A DNA stretch of 64,000 nucleotides. Origin: Pseudomonadota bacterium (lineage in GTDB: Bacteria; Pseudomonadota; Gammaproteobacteria; Ga0077536). Each line of letters begins with the position of its first letter. The first letter of the stretch is position 1. The stretch lies in assembly GCA_016719885.1 (NCBI GenBank), contig JADJYF010000004.1:294001-358000 (forward strand), in the 5' to 3' direction. This document shows, one piece after another, positions 1 to 8,071 of this stretch. The translations under genes and the position numbers were made by a program. The notes below the pieces were generated by a model. The model saw nothing but the letters and a program-made list of their open reading frames with translations, made no database searches and had not been told where the DNA came from.

Positions 1-2
1 CC

Positions 3-278
3 GATGCCAACTTCCGCGATCTGCAGGCGCAGCTCGAGGGCACCGAGAACCGTATCGCGGTGGCGCGTGACCGCTACAGCAAGGCCGTGCAGGCATACGA
101 CGTCACGGTGCGGTCCTTCCCGACCAATTTCATCGCCATGGCTTTCGGCTACAAGACCAAGCCGAATTTCACGGTCGAGAACGAAGCCGCCATCGCCAAG
201 CCGCCGACCGTCGATTTCGGCAATGCCGCGCCCGCGCCCGCCGCGCAACCCGGCACGGCGGGTGGCGGCGCACAGTGA
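3..278 (+). CDS. LemA family protein, 3' end only
   Basis: Open from the window edge, with no start in view. The translated tail shows the conserved LemA C-terminal region: a long helix ending in a VARDRYSKAVQAYD segment, then an RSFPTNFIAMAFGY segment and a low-complexity Ala/Pro tail. LemA proteins are small membrane-anchored helical proteins of unknown biochemical role. Next to TPM-domain genes, as here, they form a common bacterial gene pair or trio. The stop lies 4 bases before the next ATG, so co-transcription with the two TPM genes is likely. Confidence 0.85.
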   Translation, partial: DANFRDLQAQLEGTENRIAVARDRYSKAVQAYDVTVRSFPTNFIAMAFGYKTKPNFTVENEAAIAKPPTVDFGNAAPAPAAQPGTAGGGAQ

Positions 279-282
279 TGCC

Positions 283-1122
283 ATGAAGGCGTGGCGGGCG
301 GTGCTGGCCGCGCTGCTGTTGCTGACGGCCGCGGCCGCCGGCGCGGAAGTGGCGGTGCCGAGATTCGAGCAGCGCGTGACCGATCTCACGGCTACGCTCG
401 GCGCCGCGGTCGCCGCCGATCTCGAGCAGCGCCTGGCGGCATTCGAAGCGCGCAAGGGCAGCCAGGTCGCGGTGTTGATGGTGGCCACCACCGCGCCCGA
501 GACCATCGAGCAATACGCGCTGCGCGTCGCCGAGCAATGGAAGCTTGGGCGCGCCGGCATCGATGACGGCGCCCTGCTGGTCATCGCCAAGGACGATCGC
601 GCGCTGCGCATCGAAGTCGGCTATGGCCTCGAAGGCGTGCTGAACGATGCCACCGCCAAGCGCATCGTCAGCGACATCATCGTGCCGTATTTCAAACGCG
701 GCGATTTCGAAGGCGGCGTCGCGGCCGGCGTCACGCACATGATGAAAGTCATGGACGGCGAAGCCCTGCCACCGCCCGCCCGCGAGCGTGACCAGGGCGG
801 CGGCCTGTCGCGATATTTTCCCGTGCTGTTCATCCTCACTCTTTTCATCGGCGAAGCGTCGCGCGTGATGTTCGGCCGCGTGCCCGGCGCCGTCGTGACC
901 GGCGGCGCGGTGTCGCTCATCAGCTGGATGCTGCTCGGTGGCCTGCTGCTGGCGCTGATGGTGGGCGTGTTCGCGTCGCTGTTCACACTCATGGGCGGCC
1001 TGCCCGGGCGCGGCAGGGGCGGCTTGGGCGGCGGCGGATTTGGTGGCTTCGGCGGACGCGGCGGTGGCTTCAGCGGCGGAGGCGGTGGTTTCGGTGGCGG
1101 CGGCGCGTCGGGGCGCTGGTGA
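283..1122 (+). CDS. TPM-domain (YgcG-type) membrane protein
   Basis: 279 aa. An N-terminal signal peptide (residues about 1-20, ending AGAEV) is followed by a TPM domain (about 24-165). The domain carries the typical RKGSQVAVLMVATT, GIDDGALLVIAKDDR and EVGYGLEGVLNDA segments. Two hydrophobic segments follow (about 180-245), then a Gly/Phe/Arg-rich tail to the C terminus, as in YgcG-like proteins. TPM proteins are envelope proteins; some have been linked to repair or turnover of membrane complexes, but the function here is unknown. ATG 283 is chosen because it starts a clean signal peptide right after the LemA stop; the open frame upstream of it is LemA read out of frame. Confidence 0.85.
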   Translation: MKAWRAVLAALLLLTAAAAGAEVAVPRFEQRVTDLTATLGAAVAADLEQRLAAFEARKGSQVAVLMVATTAPETIEQYALRVAEQWKLGRAGIDDGALLVIAKDDRALRIEVGYGLEGVLNDATAKRIVSDIIVPYFKRGDFEGGVAAGVTHMMKVMDGEALPPPARERDQGGGLSRYFPVLFILTLFIGEASRVMFGRVPGAVVTGGAVSLISWMLLGGLLLALMVGVFASLFTLMGGLPGRGRGGLGGGGFGGFGGRGGGFSGGGGGFGGGGASGRW

Positions 1123-1622
1123 ACATGCGCTTCAATCGTCTGTGCCGTCATCTCGCCACTCGCCACGCGCATCTGCGTCGCGCGTTTCCCGAGCGCAGCC
1201 TCACGCGCATCGAAGAGGCCATCAAGGCCAGCGAGCAAAGCCATGCCGGTGAGATCCGGTTCGTGGTCGAAGCGGCGCTGGATGTGCCCGCGCTGCTCAA
1301 CGACCAGGCGCCGCGCGAACGCGCGCTCGAAGTGTTTTCGCAGCTGCGGGTGTGGGACACCGAGCACAACAACGGCGTGCTGGTGTACCTGCTGCTGGCC
1401 GACAGGGACGTCGAGATAGTCGCCGACCGCGGTATCGCCGCACGCCTGCCGCCGTCGGCATGGGAAGCCATCTGTCGCGACATGGAAGCGGCGTTTCGCG
1501 AGGGTCACTACGAGGCCGGCGTGGTCAACGGCATCGCCGCCATCGGCCGCCACCTCGCCGCGAACTTTCCCGCCGGCGGCGCGGCGCGCAACGAGCTGGA
1601 CGATCGTCCGCGGCTGCTTTGA
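1119..1622 (+). CDS. Second TPM-domain protein
   Basis: 167 aa from a GTG start that overlaps the previous TGA (GTGA), suggesting translational coupling; an ATG two codons on (1125) is an alternative. A single soluble TPM domain contains EEAIKASEQSHAGEIRFVVE, HNNGVLVYLLLADRDVEIVADRG and YEAGVVNGIAAIGRHLAANF segments. There is no clear signal peptide or membrane span. It completes the LemA-TPM-TPM trio seen in many proteobacteria, in which the second TPM protein is the cytosolic-looking member. The molecular role is not known. Confidence 0.85.
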   Translation: MNMRFNRLCRHLATRHAHLRRAFPERSLTRIEEAIKASEQSHAGEIRFVVEAALDVPALLNDQAPRERALEVFSQLRVWDTEHNNGVLVYLLLADRDVEIVADRGIAARLPPSAWEAICRDMEAAFREGHYEAGVVNGIAAIGRHLAANFPAGGAARNELDDRPRLL

Positions 1623-1682
1623 CGGCGAAGCGGCGCCCGCCGGAGGGCGTACACTGCCCGTAGCGTAGCGGGGTGTTCATCC

Positions 1683-3080
1683 ATGCACATAGAGTTTCTG
1701 GGCGCGGCCGGCGAAGTGACCGGCTCCTGTCACCTGTTGACCGTCGGTGGCCGGCGCGTGCTGCTCGACTGCGGCCTGGTGCAAGGCAGTCGCAGCGACG
1801 AGGCGCGCAATGCCGAGCCGTTCGCCTTCGATCCCGCCAGCATCGACGCGGTGGTGCTGAGTCACTCCCATATCGACCATGCCGGCCGCCTGCCGCTGCT
1901 GGTCAAGGCCGGTTACCGCGGCCCGATCTACACCCACGGCGCGGCCCGCGATCTATGCGAGATCCTGTTGCGCGATGCCGCCTTCATCAACGAGAAGGAA
2001 GTCGAATGGGAGAACCGCAAGCGCGAACGCAAAGGCCTGGCGCCGCGCCTGCCCTTGTACTCGCGTCGCGAGGCCGAGCGCGCCATGCAGCGCTTCGTGA
2101 GTTTGAATTACAACGAAACCCATACCATCGTGCCGGGCGTGAGCCTGCGCCTGCACGATGCCGGGCATATCCTCGGTTCGTCCATCGTCGAACTCGAGCT
2201 CGAGGAAAAGGGCCGGCGCTGCCGGCTGGTGTTCTCGGGTGATCTCGGCCACAGCGGCGCCGCCATCATGCGCGACCCGAGCATGCTCAGCGCCGCCGAT
2301 CTCGTGATCCTCGAAAGCACCTACGGCGATCGGCCGCATCGCTCGCAGGCCGAAACGCTGGACGAGATGGCGGCGGTATTACGCGAAGCGGACGCGGCCG
2401 GTGGCAATGTGCTGATCCCGGCTTTCGCCGTCGGCCGCAGCCAGGAACTGCTGTACCTCTTCGGTCGCTATTTCAAGGAATGGGATCTCGCTCACTGGCG
2501 CATCGTGCTCGACAGTCCGCTCGCGATCGAAGCGACCGAGATCTATTTGCGTCACAGCGAGCTGTTCGATGCCGAGGCGCGCGAGCTGTTCGGTCGCCAG
2601 CGGCGCCTGCCGGTGCTGCCCAACCTGAGCTTCACGCGCACCGCCGCGCAGTCCATGGCGCTCAACCGCGCCGCCGGCGGCACCATCATCATGGCCGGCA
2701 GCGGCATGTGTAACGGCGGGCGCATCAAGCATCATCTTAAACACAATGCGTGGCGGCGTGACTGCCATATCGTGATGGTCGGCTTTCAAGGCCGCGGCAC
2801 CTTGGGCCGCGCGCTGGTCGACGGCGCCAAGCACATCCGCCTGTGGGGCGAGACCATACGTGTGAATGCCAAGGTGCATACCCTGGGAGGTTTTTCCGCC
2901 CATGCCGACCAGGGCGAGCTGTCGCGCTGGTATGGGCATTTCGAAACCAAGCCGCCCCTGGTGCTGGTGCACGGTGAGACCGATGCGCAGCAGGCGCTGG
3001 TGCAGCGCATCCGCGACGACCATGGCGTCACCGCGCACATCGCCGCGCGCGGCGAGTCGCTCGCGCCGCCGGCGCATTGA
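1683..3080 (+). CDS. MBL-fold/beta-CASP RNA-processing-type hydrolase
   Basis: 465 aa. The metallo-beta-lactamase signature HxHxDH is complete (H61, H63, D65, H66). Downstream motifs are DAGHILGSS, FSGDLGHSG and ESTYGDRPH, followed by the beta-CASP insertion (about 210-370) and a C-terminal FSAHADQGEL/LVHGE block. This matches YsdA/CPSF-73-like proteins, usually annotated as RNA-specific metallohydrolases with two zinc ions. Full length for the family and intact. It stands alone between the TPM genes and alkB, so context says little about its substrate; RNA as substrate is inferred from the family. Confidence 0.9.
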   Translation: MHIEFLGAAGEVTGSCHLLTVGGRRVLLDCGLVQGSRSDEARNAEPFAFDPASIDAVVLSHSHIDHAGRLPLLVKAGYRGPIYTHGAARDLCEILLRDAAFINEKEVEWENRKRERKGLAPRLPLYSRREAERAMQRFVSLNYNETHTIVPGVSLRLHDAGHILGSSIVELELEEKGRRCRLVFSGDLGHSGAAIMRDPSMLSAADLVILESTYGDRPHRSQAETLDEMAAVLREADAAGGNVLIPAFAVGRSQELLYLFGRYFKEWDLAHWRIVLDSPLAIEATEIYLRHSELFDAEARELFGRQRRLPVLPNLSFTRTAAQSMALNRAAGGTIIMAGSGMCNGGRIKHHLKHNAWRRDCHIVMVGFQGRGTLGRALVDGAKHIRLWGETIRVNAKVHTLGGFSAHADQGELSRWYGHFETKPPLVLVHGETDAQQALVQRIRDDHGVTAHIAARGESLAPPAH

Positions 3081-3083
3081 TCC

Positions 3084-3728
3084 TTAGCCGGCGCCGGCCT
3101 TGCGGAACGTGAGGTTGTAGCGATAGGCGCCGGTCAGTTCGTGCTGGCCCTCCATCAACTCGGCCACGCCGTGGTAGGTGAGCCGCGCCGGGCCACCCCA
3201 CACCACCACGTCACCGTGCGCGAGTGCGATGCGCCGCGGGCTGTCCTGGCGGCGCGCGCCGCCCCACAGGAAACGCGCCGGCACGCCCAGCGACACCGAC
3301 ACGATGGGTTGGCTTAAGTCGCCTTCGTCCTTGTCCTGGTGCAGCGACAGGCGTGCGCCGCGCGCATAGCGATTGACGAGGCAGGCATCGGGATGGAAGT
3401 CCTCGAAGCCGGCGGCCCGCGCGGCGCGGAGCGCGAGTGCACTGAACGCGGCGGGCATCGCCGGCCACGGTTCACCGCTGTCCGGATCGCAGGCCTGGTA
3501 GCGATAGCCGCGCCGGTCCGACACCCAGCCCAGCGCGCCGCAGTTGCTCATCGCGACCGACATGCGATGGCCGCTGGGCGTGACGAGATGGCGGAACGGC
3601 GCGCGGCGTGTCAGCGCCGCGATGTCCTCCACGAGCGCGGCGGCCTCGGCCAGCGCGAAGCCGCGCAGCAGCCAGGCGCCCTCGCTCAAGGTCTGGCGCG
3701 GCTCGTCGGCAAACAAAGACAGTGTCAT
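3084..3728 (-). CDS. alkB: DNA oxidative demethylase AlkB
   Basis: 214 aa, the same length class as E. coli AlkB. The Fe(II)/2-oxoglutarate dioxygenase residues are all visible: iron ligands H130, D132 (SLHQDKDE) and H186 (TYHGV), and the 2-oxoglutarate-binding RxNxxxR pattern at R203, N205 and R209. These fall one residue from the E. coli positions. AlkB removes 1-methyladenine and 3-methylcytosine lesions from DNA by oxidative demethylation. The gene converges on the beta-CASP gene with a 3-bp gap. No Ada box or other SOS-like site was recognised upstream. Confidence 0.95.
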   Translation of the reverse strand: MTLSLFADEPRQTLSEGAWLLRGFALAEAAALVEDIAALTRRAPFRHLVTPSGHRMSVAMSNCGALGWVSDRRGYRYQACDPDSGEPWPAMPAAFSALALRAARAAGFEDFHPDACLVNRYARGARLSLHQDKDEGDLSQPIVSVSLGVPARFLWGGARRQDSPRRIALAHGDVVVWGGPARLTYHGVAELMEGQHELTGAYRYNLTFRKAGAG

Positions 3729-4009
3729 GGCGCGATGCCCATCCTTCTTGCGGCGTACCTTCGGCCGGGCGCCAGTCTGGCCCGCGATGGCGATGCGTGC
3801 CTCCCGTTGCTTGCGCGCTGGCCGCGCATGCCACCGATACCGGTCATGCCGCGCGCATCGCGCGGCGCAAAGCTACGACGGCCATCACCGTTCATGGATT
3901 TGCACCCCGCGCCGCGCTTGCGGCGTCTTGACAGCCACTCCTATGCTCAGCGTGGGCACGCAGCGTCACCCATCACTCCACGTCACCCGCACGTTGAAAG
4001 GAGAGGACC

Positions 4010-4459
4010 ATGGCCAGCGAGATCACCCTGTTCACCAAGGCCGGCGACTGGAAAGCCGAGGTCGAAGCCTGGAAGAACAACGCCCTGGTGTACAAGAGCA
4101 TAGGCACCGAAGTCACGGTCTATCATCGCGAGCAGACCAAGAACATCTGGGGCAACACCGTCACCGACTGGGTGCGCAAGGCGGCCTCGTCCATTTCCAT
4201 CACCAACGTCTATCGCGGCAGCGGGCCGGGCGCCGCCACGCGCAGCAAGACCTGTAACAGTGCCAGCTATTGCGAACTGAAGGAATGGGCGGTGGGCGTG
4301 ACCATCACCCTGCCGGCCGACAGCTTCGACGATGTCGGCGGCGGCGCGATCCTCGATCTCGATTCGGTGACCGGCACGGTCAGCGTCGTGATCGGCAGTG
4401 AGGTGTTGCGCGGTGAAGTGACGGCCAGCAGCGTGCTCAGCGATTCCAGCATCTGGTGA
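4010..4459 (+). CDS. Uncharacterised 149-aa protein, first gene of a terpenoid-like cassette
   Basis: Not recognised. The start has a good ribosome binding site (GAAAGGAGAGG) 7 bases ahead. The protein is soluble-looking with no signal peptide. It has a charged N-terminal part (about 1-60), two cysteines close together (about residues 82 and 88) and a beta-rich C-terminal half with many Val/Ile/Ser residues (about 95-145). It lies 6 bases before an isoprenoid-synthase-like gene and is surely co-transcribed with it and with the following cyclase-like gene. An accessory or substrate role in that cassette is only an inference from position. Confidence 0.7.
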   Translation: MASEITLFTKAGDWKAEVEAWKNNALVYKSIGTEVTVYHREQTKNIWGNTVTDWVRKAASSISITNVYRGSGPGAATRSKTCNSASYCELKEWAVGVTITLPADSFDDVGGGAILDLDSVTGTVSVVIGSEVLRGEVTASSVLSDSSIW

Positions 4460-4465
4460 ACACGC

Positions 4466-5425
4466 ATGTGGTTGCGGCGTCGTCTCGGCTGTGCGGGCGT
4501 TGCGCGTCTGCGCATCATCGAGGCCGTGCGCGCCGAGCTGGCGGACGTCGATAGCCAGGACCAGGTCGCGCCGGGCTGGGACGAACAGCAGCTCGCGGCA
4601 TTCTGCGTGAGCGCGCGCCTCGAGGACATCGCCCGCCATGTGCGCGGGCGCGGCGATGCGGGCCAACTCGCGCGCATCGCGTGGTGGGGATCGGCGCTCG
4701 CCGACCTCGGGCCGGGCACCGGCGCCGCGCGGCTCGAGGCCCTCGAGATAGGCGCGGCCTTCAACCTTGCCGTGGCGCTGTTCGATACCGCCATCGACGA
4801 AGCGCCGATCCCGCGCCTGGCGCTGGTCGAGGCCCTCGCGCCGCAACGCCTGGCGCAGCGTTTGAAGACACCGGGTGACGACAACGCGCGATTGCGCTCC
4901 GAACACGCCGCCGCCGCGTGCGTGGTGCATCTTTTCGATCGGGCCCTGGCGCTCGCGGGTGTGCGCCATGCCGGCGAGCCGCAATGCATCGAACGCCTGT
5001 GCGCAATGCTGGACGCCATGTATCGCAGCGTGCTCGGCCAGGGCGCCGATCCCTTCGTTGCCAAGACCGGCCCGGTGATGTTCATCGGCGAGGTGGCCGC
5101 AGGTGGCGATGTCTCGCGCGCGCGGCCGCTGTACGCCGCGCTCGCGCGCCTGTGCCAGGTGTGGGACGACGCGCTCGACATCGCCGAGGACCTGACCGCG
5201 CTCGCGCCCAATCATTTTCTCGGCAAGGGCCGCGGTATCGACGTGGCGACCACCGTGGCCTACCTCGCGCGGGGTCTCGCGCGCGTCAGCGCCGGCGCCG
5301 TCGTGCATGGCCACATCGAACGTGAGCTGGCTGCGGCGCTGGCCGCCACGCTCGAGGCGGCCCATGCCTGGCATCCGCTCAGCCATGCGCGCAGCTTGCA
5401 GCTATGTCGCACGCTCTTGAACTGA
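4466..5425 (+). CDS. Class I isoprenoid-synthase-like protein
   Basis: 319 aa, all-alpha. It has an aspartate motif D107-TAI-D111-E112, a K200-T-G segment in the position of the KT motif of prenyl synthases, and a second acidic motif QVWDDALDIAED (D234, D235, D238, E241) followed by PNHFLGKGRG. These are the expected landmarks of the class I isoprenoid synthase fold, which binds Mg2+-diphosphate. The first motif is DxxxDE rather than DDxxD. The enzyme could be a prenyl synthase or a terpene synthase; the sequence does not decide. It overlaps the downstream cyclase-like gene by 22 bp, which implies coupled expression. Confidence 0.65.
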   Translation: MWLRRRLGCAGVARLRIIEAVRAELADVDSQDQVAPGWDEQQLAAFCVSARLEDIARHVRGRGDAGQLARIAWWGSALADLGPGTGAARLEALEIGAAFNLAVALFDTAIDEAPIPRLALVEALAPQRLAQRLKTPGDDNARLRSEHAAAACVVHLFDRALALAGVRHAGEPQCIERLCAMLDAMYRSVLGQGADPFVAKTGPVMFIGEVAAGGDVSRARPLYAALARLCQVWDDALDIAEDLTALAPNHFLGKGRGIDVATTVAYLARGLARVSAGAVVHGHIERELAAALAATLEAAHAWHPLSHARSLQLCRTLLN

Positions 5426-6548
5426 GCGCGCGGCGGCTGCGACGCAGCCTTGCGCTGTTGGCCGGCGCGCTCGGCGACCGCGTCAGCGAAGCGGTCTTTG
5501 TGCTGCGTCATCCGCCGCGCGCACTGCTGCATGCCGATGCCACGCCGAGCGCCGCGCGCATCGACGAGGCCATCGCCGCCGCCGTCGGCTTTCTCGAGGC
5601 GCAGCAGCGGCGCGACGGCAGCCTGCGAGGTTTCTGTCTTTATCCCGGTGCGTCGAGTGACTGGCTGACGGCGCACGTGTGCTTCGTGGTCGAAGCGGTG
5701 CCGGCGCTCGACGGCTTCGCGCGCCGCGCCGCCGCTTACCTCGCGGCGCATGGCGCCGACGATGGCGGCTGGGGTTACAACCGGCGCGTGGCGGTGGACT
5801 GCGACAGCAGCGCGCAGGCCCTGATGGTGACGCAGCGTTTCGACCTGTCGCTGCCGTCGTTCATCGCCGAAAGTCTCGCCGCCGCGCAGAGTGGCGACGG
5901 TGGCTATCCCACCTACGTGCCGCAGGTCGCCGCCGCGCCGGCCCACGGCTGGCACGCCGCGCATGCCGAGGTCGCGGCGATGGTGCTGGTCTGGCTGCGG
6001 CGCGATGGTCGCCACGCCGCGCGGCGCGCTGCGCGGCGTGGCTCGCGAAGCAGCGGCGCGCCGGCGTGCTGCCGGCCTATTGGTGGAACGACGACGCCTA
6101 TGCGCTGTGGCTGGACGCGCGCCTGGGTGATTTGCCGGCGCAAGCGGCGCCTGCGCTGGCGGCCTTGCTCGGGCGCGGCCTGGCCTGTCCGCAGGCGGCG
6201 ATGGCGCTCAGCGCCGCCGTCGCAGAGGGTGGTTTCGATGCGGCCTGCACGGCGGCCGCGCGTCGCCTGCTCGCCATGCAACTCGCCGACGGTTCATGGC
6301 CGTGCGCGCCGTGCCTGCGCGTGACCGCGCCCGGCGAATACACGGCGTCGCCGCAAGCGCGCGGCAGCGTGGTCGCCGACAGGCGCCGCGTGTTCGCCAC
6401 CGCCCATGCGGTGGCGGCCCTGCAGGCGTTCGCCCTCAGCCGCGCGCGCGACGGCCGAGCACGCCCAGCGTCGCCAGTGCCGGCACCAGCATGGCGAGAC
6501 CGCCCGGCAGCGGCGTCGGCAGGGTCGGTTGATCGGGCAGCCGGATGA
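5404..6548 (+). pseudogene. Prenyltransferase/squalene-oxidase-repeat (terpene cyclase-like) protein, frameshifted
   Basis: Reading starts at ATG 5404 and runs in one frame to about 6020-6035. It then continues in the frame one base back, consistent with one lost base in a GC-rich run. Restored, it is about 380 aa of alpha-barrel repeats: FLEAQQRRDGS (about 63-73), DDGGWGYN (119-126), AQSGDGGYPTY, and later AMQLADGSWPC and FATAHAVAALQAF. The motif D132-C-D134-SSA aligns by eye with the DxDDTA protonation motif of class II terpene cyclases and squalene-hopene cyclase, with the last aspartates replaced by Ser. It is shorter than squalene-hopene cyclase (about 650 aa). Its last 113 bp overlap a convergent PEP-CTERM gene, so the true C terminus is uncertain. 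Confidence 0.65.
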
Positions 6549-7137
6549 CGCTCGCATCACTCAAGGTGGCATTGCCCGCCGTCGTGCCGTTCTGGGAATG
6601 GCTTTCCGACCACGCAAAGAACGCTATCCAGTTGTCATCGGCGCCGGTGCCGTCGTCGAGGTTGATATCGGCGCTGTACACGCCGGCCGCCGTGCCCTTG
6701 AGCTCGACCACGGAATTGCCGAACTGGTAGCCGACCGCCGCTTCGTTGCCGAGTATGAGGCCCGGCCCCATGGACAGCACGCTGTAGCTGAAGCTCACGC
6801 GGTAGCGGCCCGTGGCGAGACCGTTCAATTCCGCATCGGCGCGCGCGACGGCGTGGGTGATGTAGATCAGCGCCGGCCCCGGTGAGCCCTGGGCCTCGGT
6901 AAAGACGCTGGCATAGCCGAGGTCGGCTGTCGCATCGCCCTTGGCGTACAGCGCATCAATATGCGATTCGGTGTCGCCGCTGCGATCGATCTGCACGACA
7001 TCCGGTGAGCCGGTGAAGATGTCGACATGTGCGACGGCGTCCGTCACCCAGTAGGGCACGGCTTCCGCCGTGGCGCGCGGCGCGTGAACGATGATGGTGG
7101 CCAGCGCGCCGATGGCGAGCCAGGATTTGCAAGACAT
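6436..7137 (-). CDS. Exported PEP-CTERM-type protein
   Basis: 233 aa. It has an N-terminal signal peptide (about 1-24, ending ATAEA), a Gly/Ala/Asp-rich beta domain, and a C-terminal sorting tail. The tail begins PLPGGLAMLVPALATLG and ends with a basic cluster RRARG. It is the VPLP-like variant of the PEP-CTERM signal, which exosortase recognises and cleaves to anchor or release surface proteins. The body has no recognised domain. Its 3' end overlaps the convergent cyclase-like gene. No exosortase gene lies in the window, so it must be elsewhere in the genome. Confidence 0.75.
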   Translation of the reverse strand: MSCKSWLAIGALATIIVHAPRATAEAVPYWVTDAVAHVDIFTGSPDVVQIDRSGDTESHIDALYAKGDATADLGYASVFTEAQGSPGPALIYITHAVARADAELNGLATGRYRVSFSYSVLSMGPGLILGNEAAVGYQFGNSVVELKGTAAGVYSADINLDDGTGADDNWIAFFAWSESHSQNGTTAGNATLSDASVIRLPDQPTLPTPLPGGLAMLVPALATLGVLGRRARG

Positions 7138-7248
7138 AGATCCCTCCGCGTGACGGCCGACGCGAGATGTCGACCTCGTTCAAGCGTAGCGAGGGCGGCG
7201 CGCGGCAAGCTGACCGGGGTCAGTTATGAAGGCGCCGACGCGAGCGAT

Positions 7249-7998
7249 TCAGCACGCCACGCGGACGACCTCACCACTCACGTGGGCGCTCGCCTCGGAC
7301 GCCAGGAACAACACCACCTCGGCCACTTCCTCCGGCGTGCCGGGGCGTCCCAGGGGCGAGCGGCTGCGATAGGCATCGATGTATTCATCGGCGACGGCGC
7401 GCGACAGCTCGTCGTTCCACACCAGGCCCGGCATCACGGCGTTGACGCGGATGGTCGGCGCGCCCTCGGCGGCGGCGGCGCGCGTCAGGCCGAGAATACC
7501 GGCCTTGGCCGCGGCGTAGGCAGCTTCACCGAAGGCGGTCGGGCGCTCGGCGGCCAGCGAGGCGATGTTGACGACGCTGGCCTGGCGCGAGGCCATGAGC
7601 CACGGCCACGCGTGACGGATGTGCAGGAAATGCGAGGTCAGGGAGGTGGTCAGCACGTGGTTCCAGTCGGCGAGCGAGGTTGCGGCAAGCGGCGACAGGC
7701 GATTCAGTCCGATGTTGTTGACGAGCTTGTCGAGGCGCCCGAATTTCTCCACGCAGCGCGCGACGGCGCCTTGCACGGCCGTCTCGTCGCCGCCATCGAC
7801 CACCGCGGTGACAAAGCGTCCAGACGCGTGATGCTCGCTGAGCGCCTGCTCGAGTCGCGCGACGCGCGTGGCGCTGACATCGGTCGCCATCACGCAGGCG
7901 CCGCGCGCCAGCAGTGCGCGCACGATGGCCGCGCCGATGCCGGAGTCGGCGGCGGCATTGACCATCGCCACCTGTCCCTCGAACCGTGAGTTGTCCAT
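7249..7998 (-). CDS. SDR family NAD(P)-dependent oxidoreductase
   Basis: 249 aa from ATG 7998; the longer open frame upstream would run into the divergent gene. Classical SDR layout: a cofactor-binding ADSGIGAAI segment (the usual first Gly of TGxxxGIG is Ala here), NNIG in place of NNAG, the catalytic Ser in VNIASLAA and an intact YxxxK (AAYAAAKAG). A C-terminal SPLGRPGTPEEVAEVVLFLAS block is typical of FabG-like members. The substrate is unknown. It is divergent from the flavin monooxygenase gene with about 70 bp between starts, so the two may share control. Confidence 0.88.
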   Translation of the reverse strand: MDNSRFEGQVAMVNAAADSGIGAAIVRALLARGACVMATDVSATRVARLEQALSEHHASGRFVTAVVDGGDETAVQGAVARCVEKFGRLDKLVNNIGLNRLSPLAATSLADWNHVLTTSLTSHFLHIRHAWPWLMASRQASVVNIASLAAERPTAFGEAAYAAAKAGILGLTRAAAAEGAPTIRVNAVMPGLVWNDELSRAVADEYIDAYRSRSPLGRPGTPEEVAEVVLFLASEASAHVSGEVVRVAC

Positions 7999-8071
7999 CG
8001 CGAGCGTCCTGTTGATATAAATACGCCTTCGCGGCGCGTCACGGTGCGCGCCGCCCGGCAGGAGACCGATG

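Noticed and set aside
4..1122. A longer start for the first TPM gene at base 4
   Set aside because: The extra N-terminal part is LemA read out of frame; the signal peptide starts at ATG 283.
6406..6885. 159-codon plus-strand frame over the PEP-CTERM gene
   Set aside because: Antisense shadow of a gene with a clear signal peptide and sorting signal.
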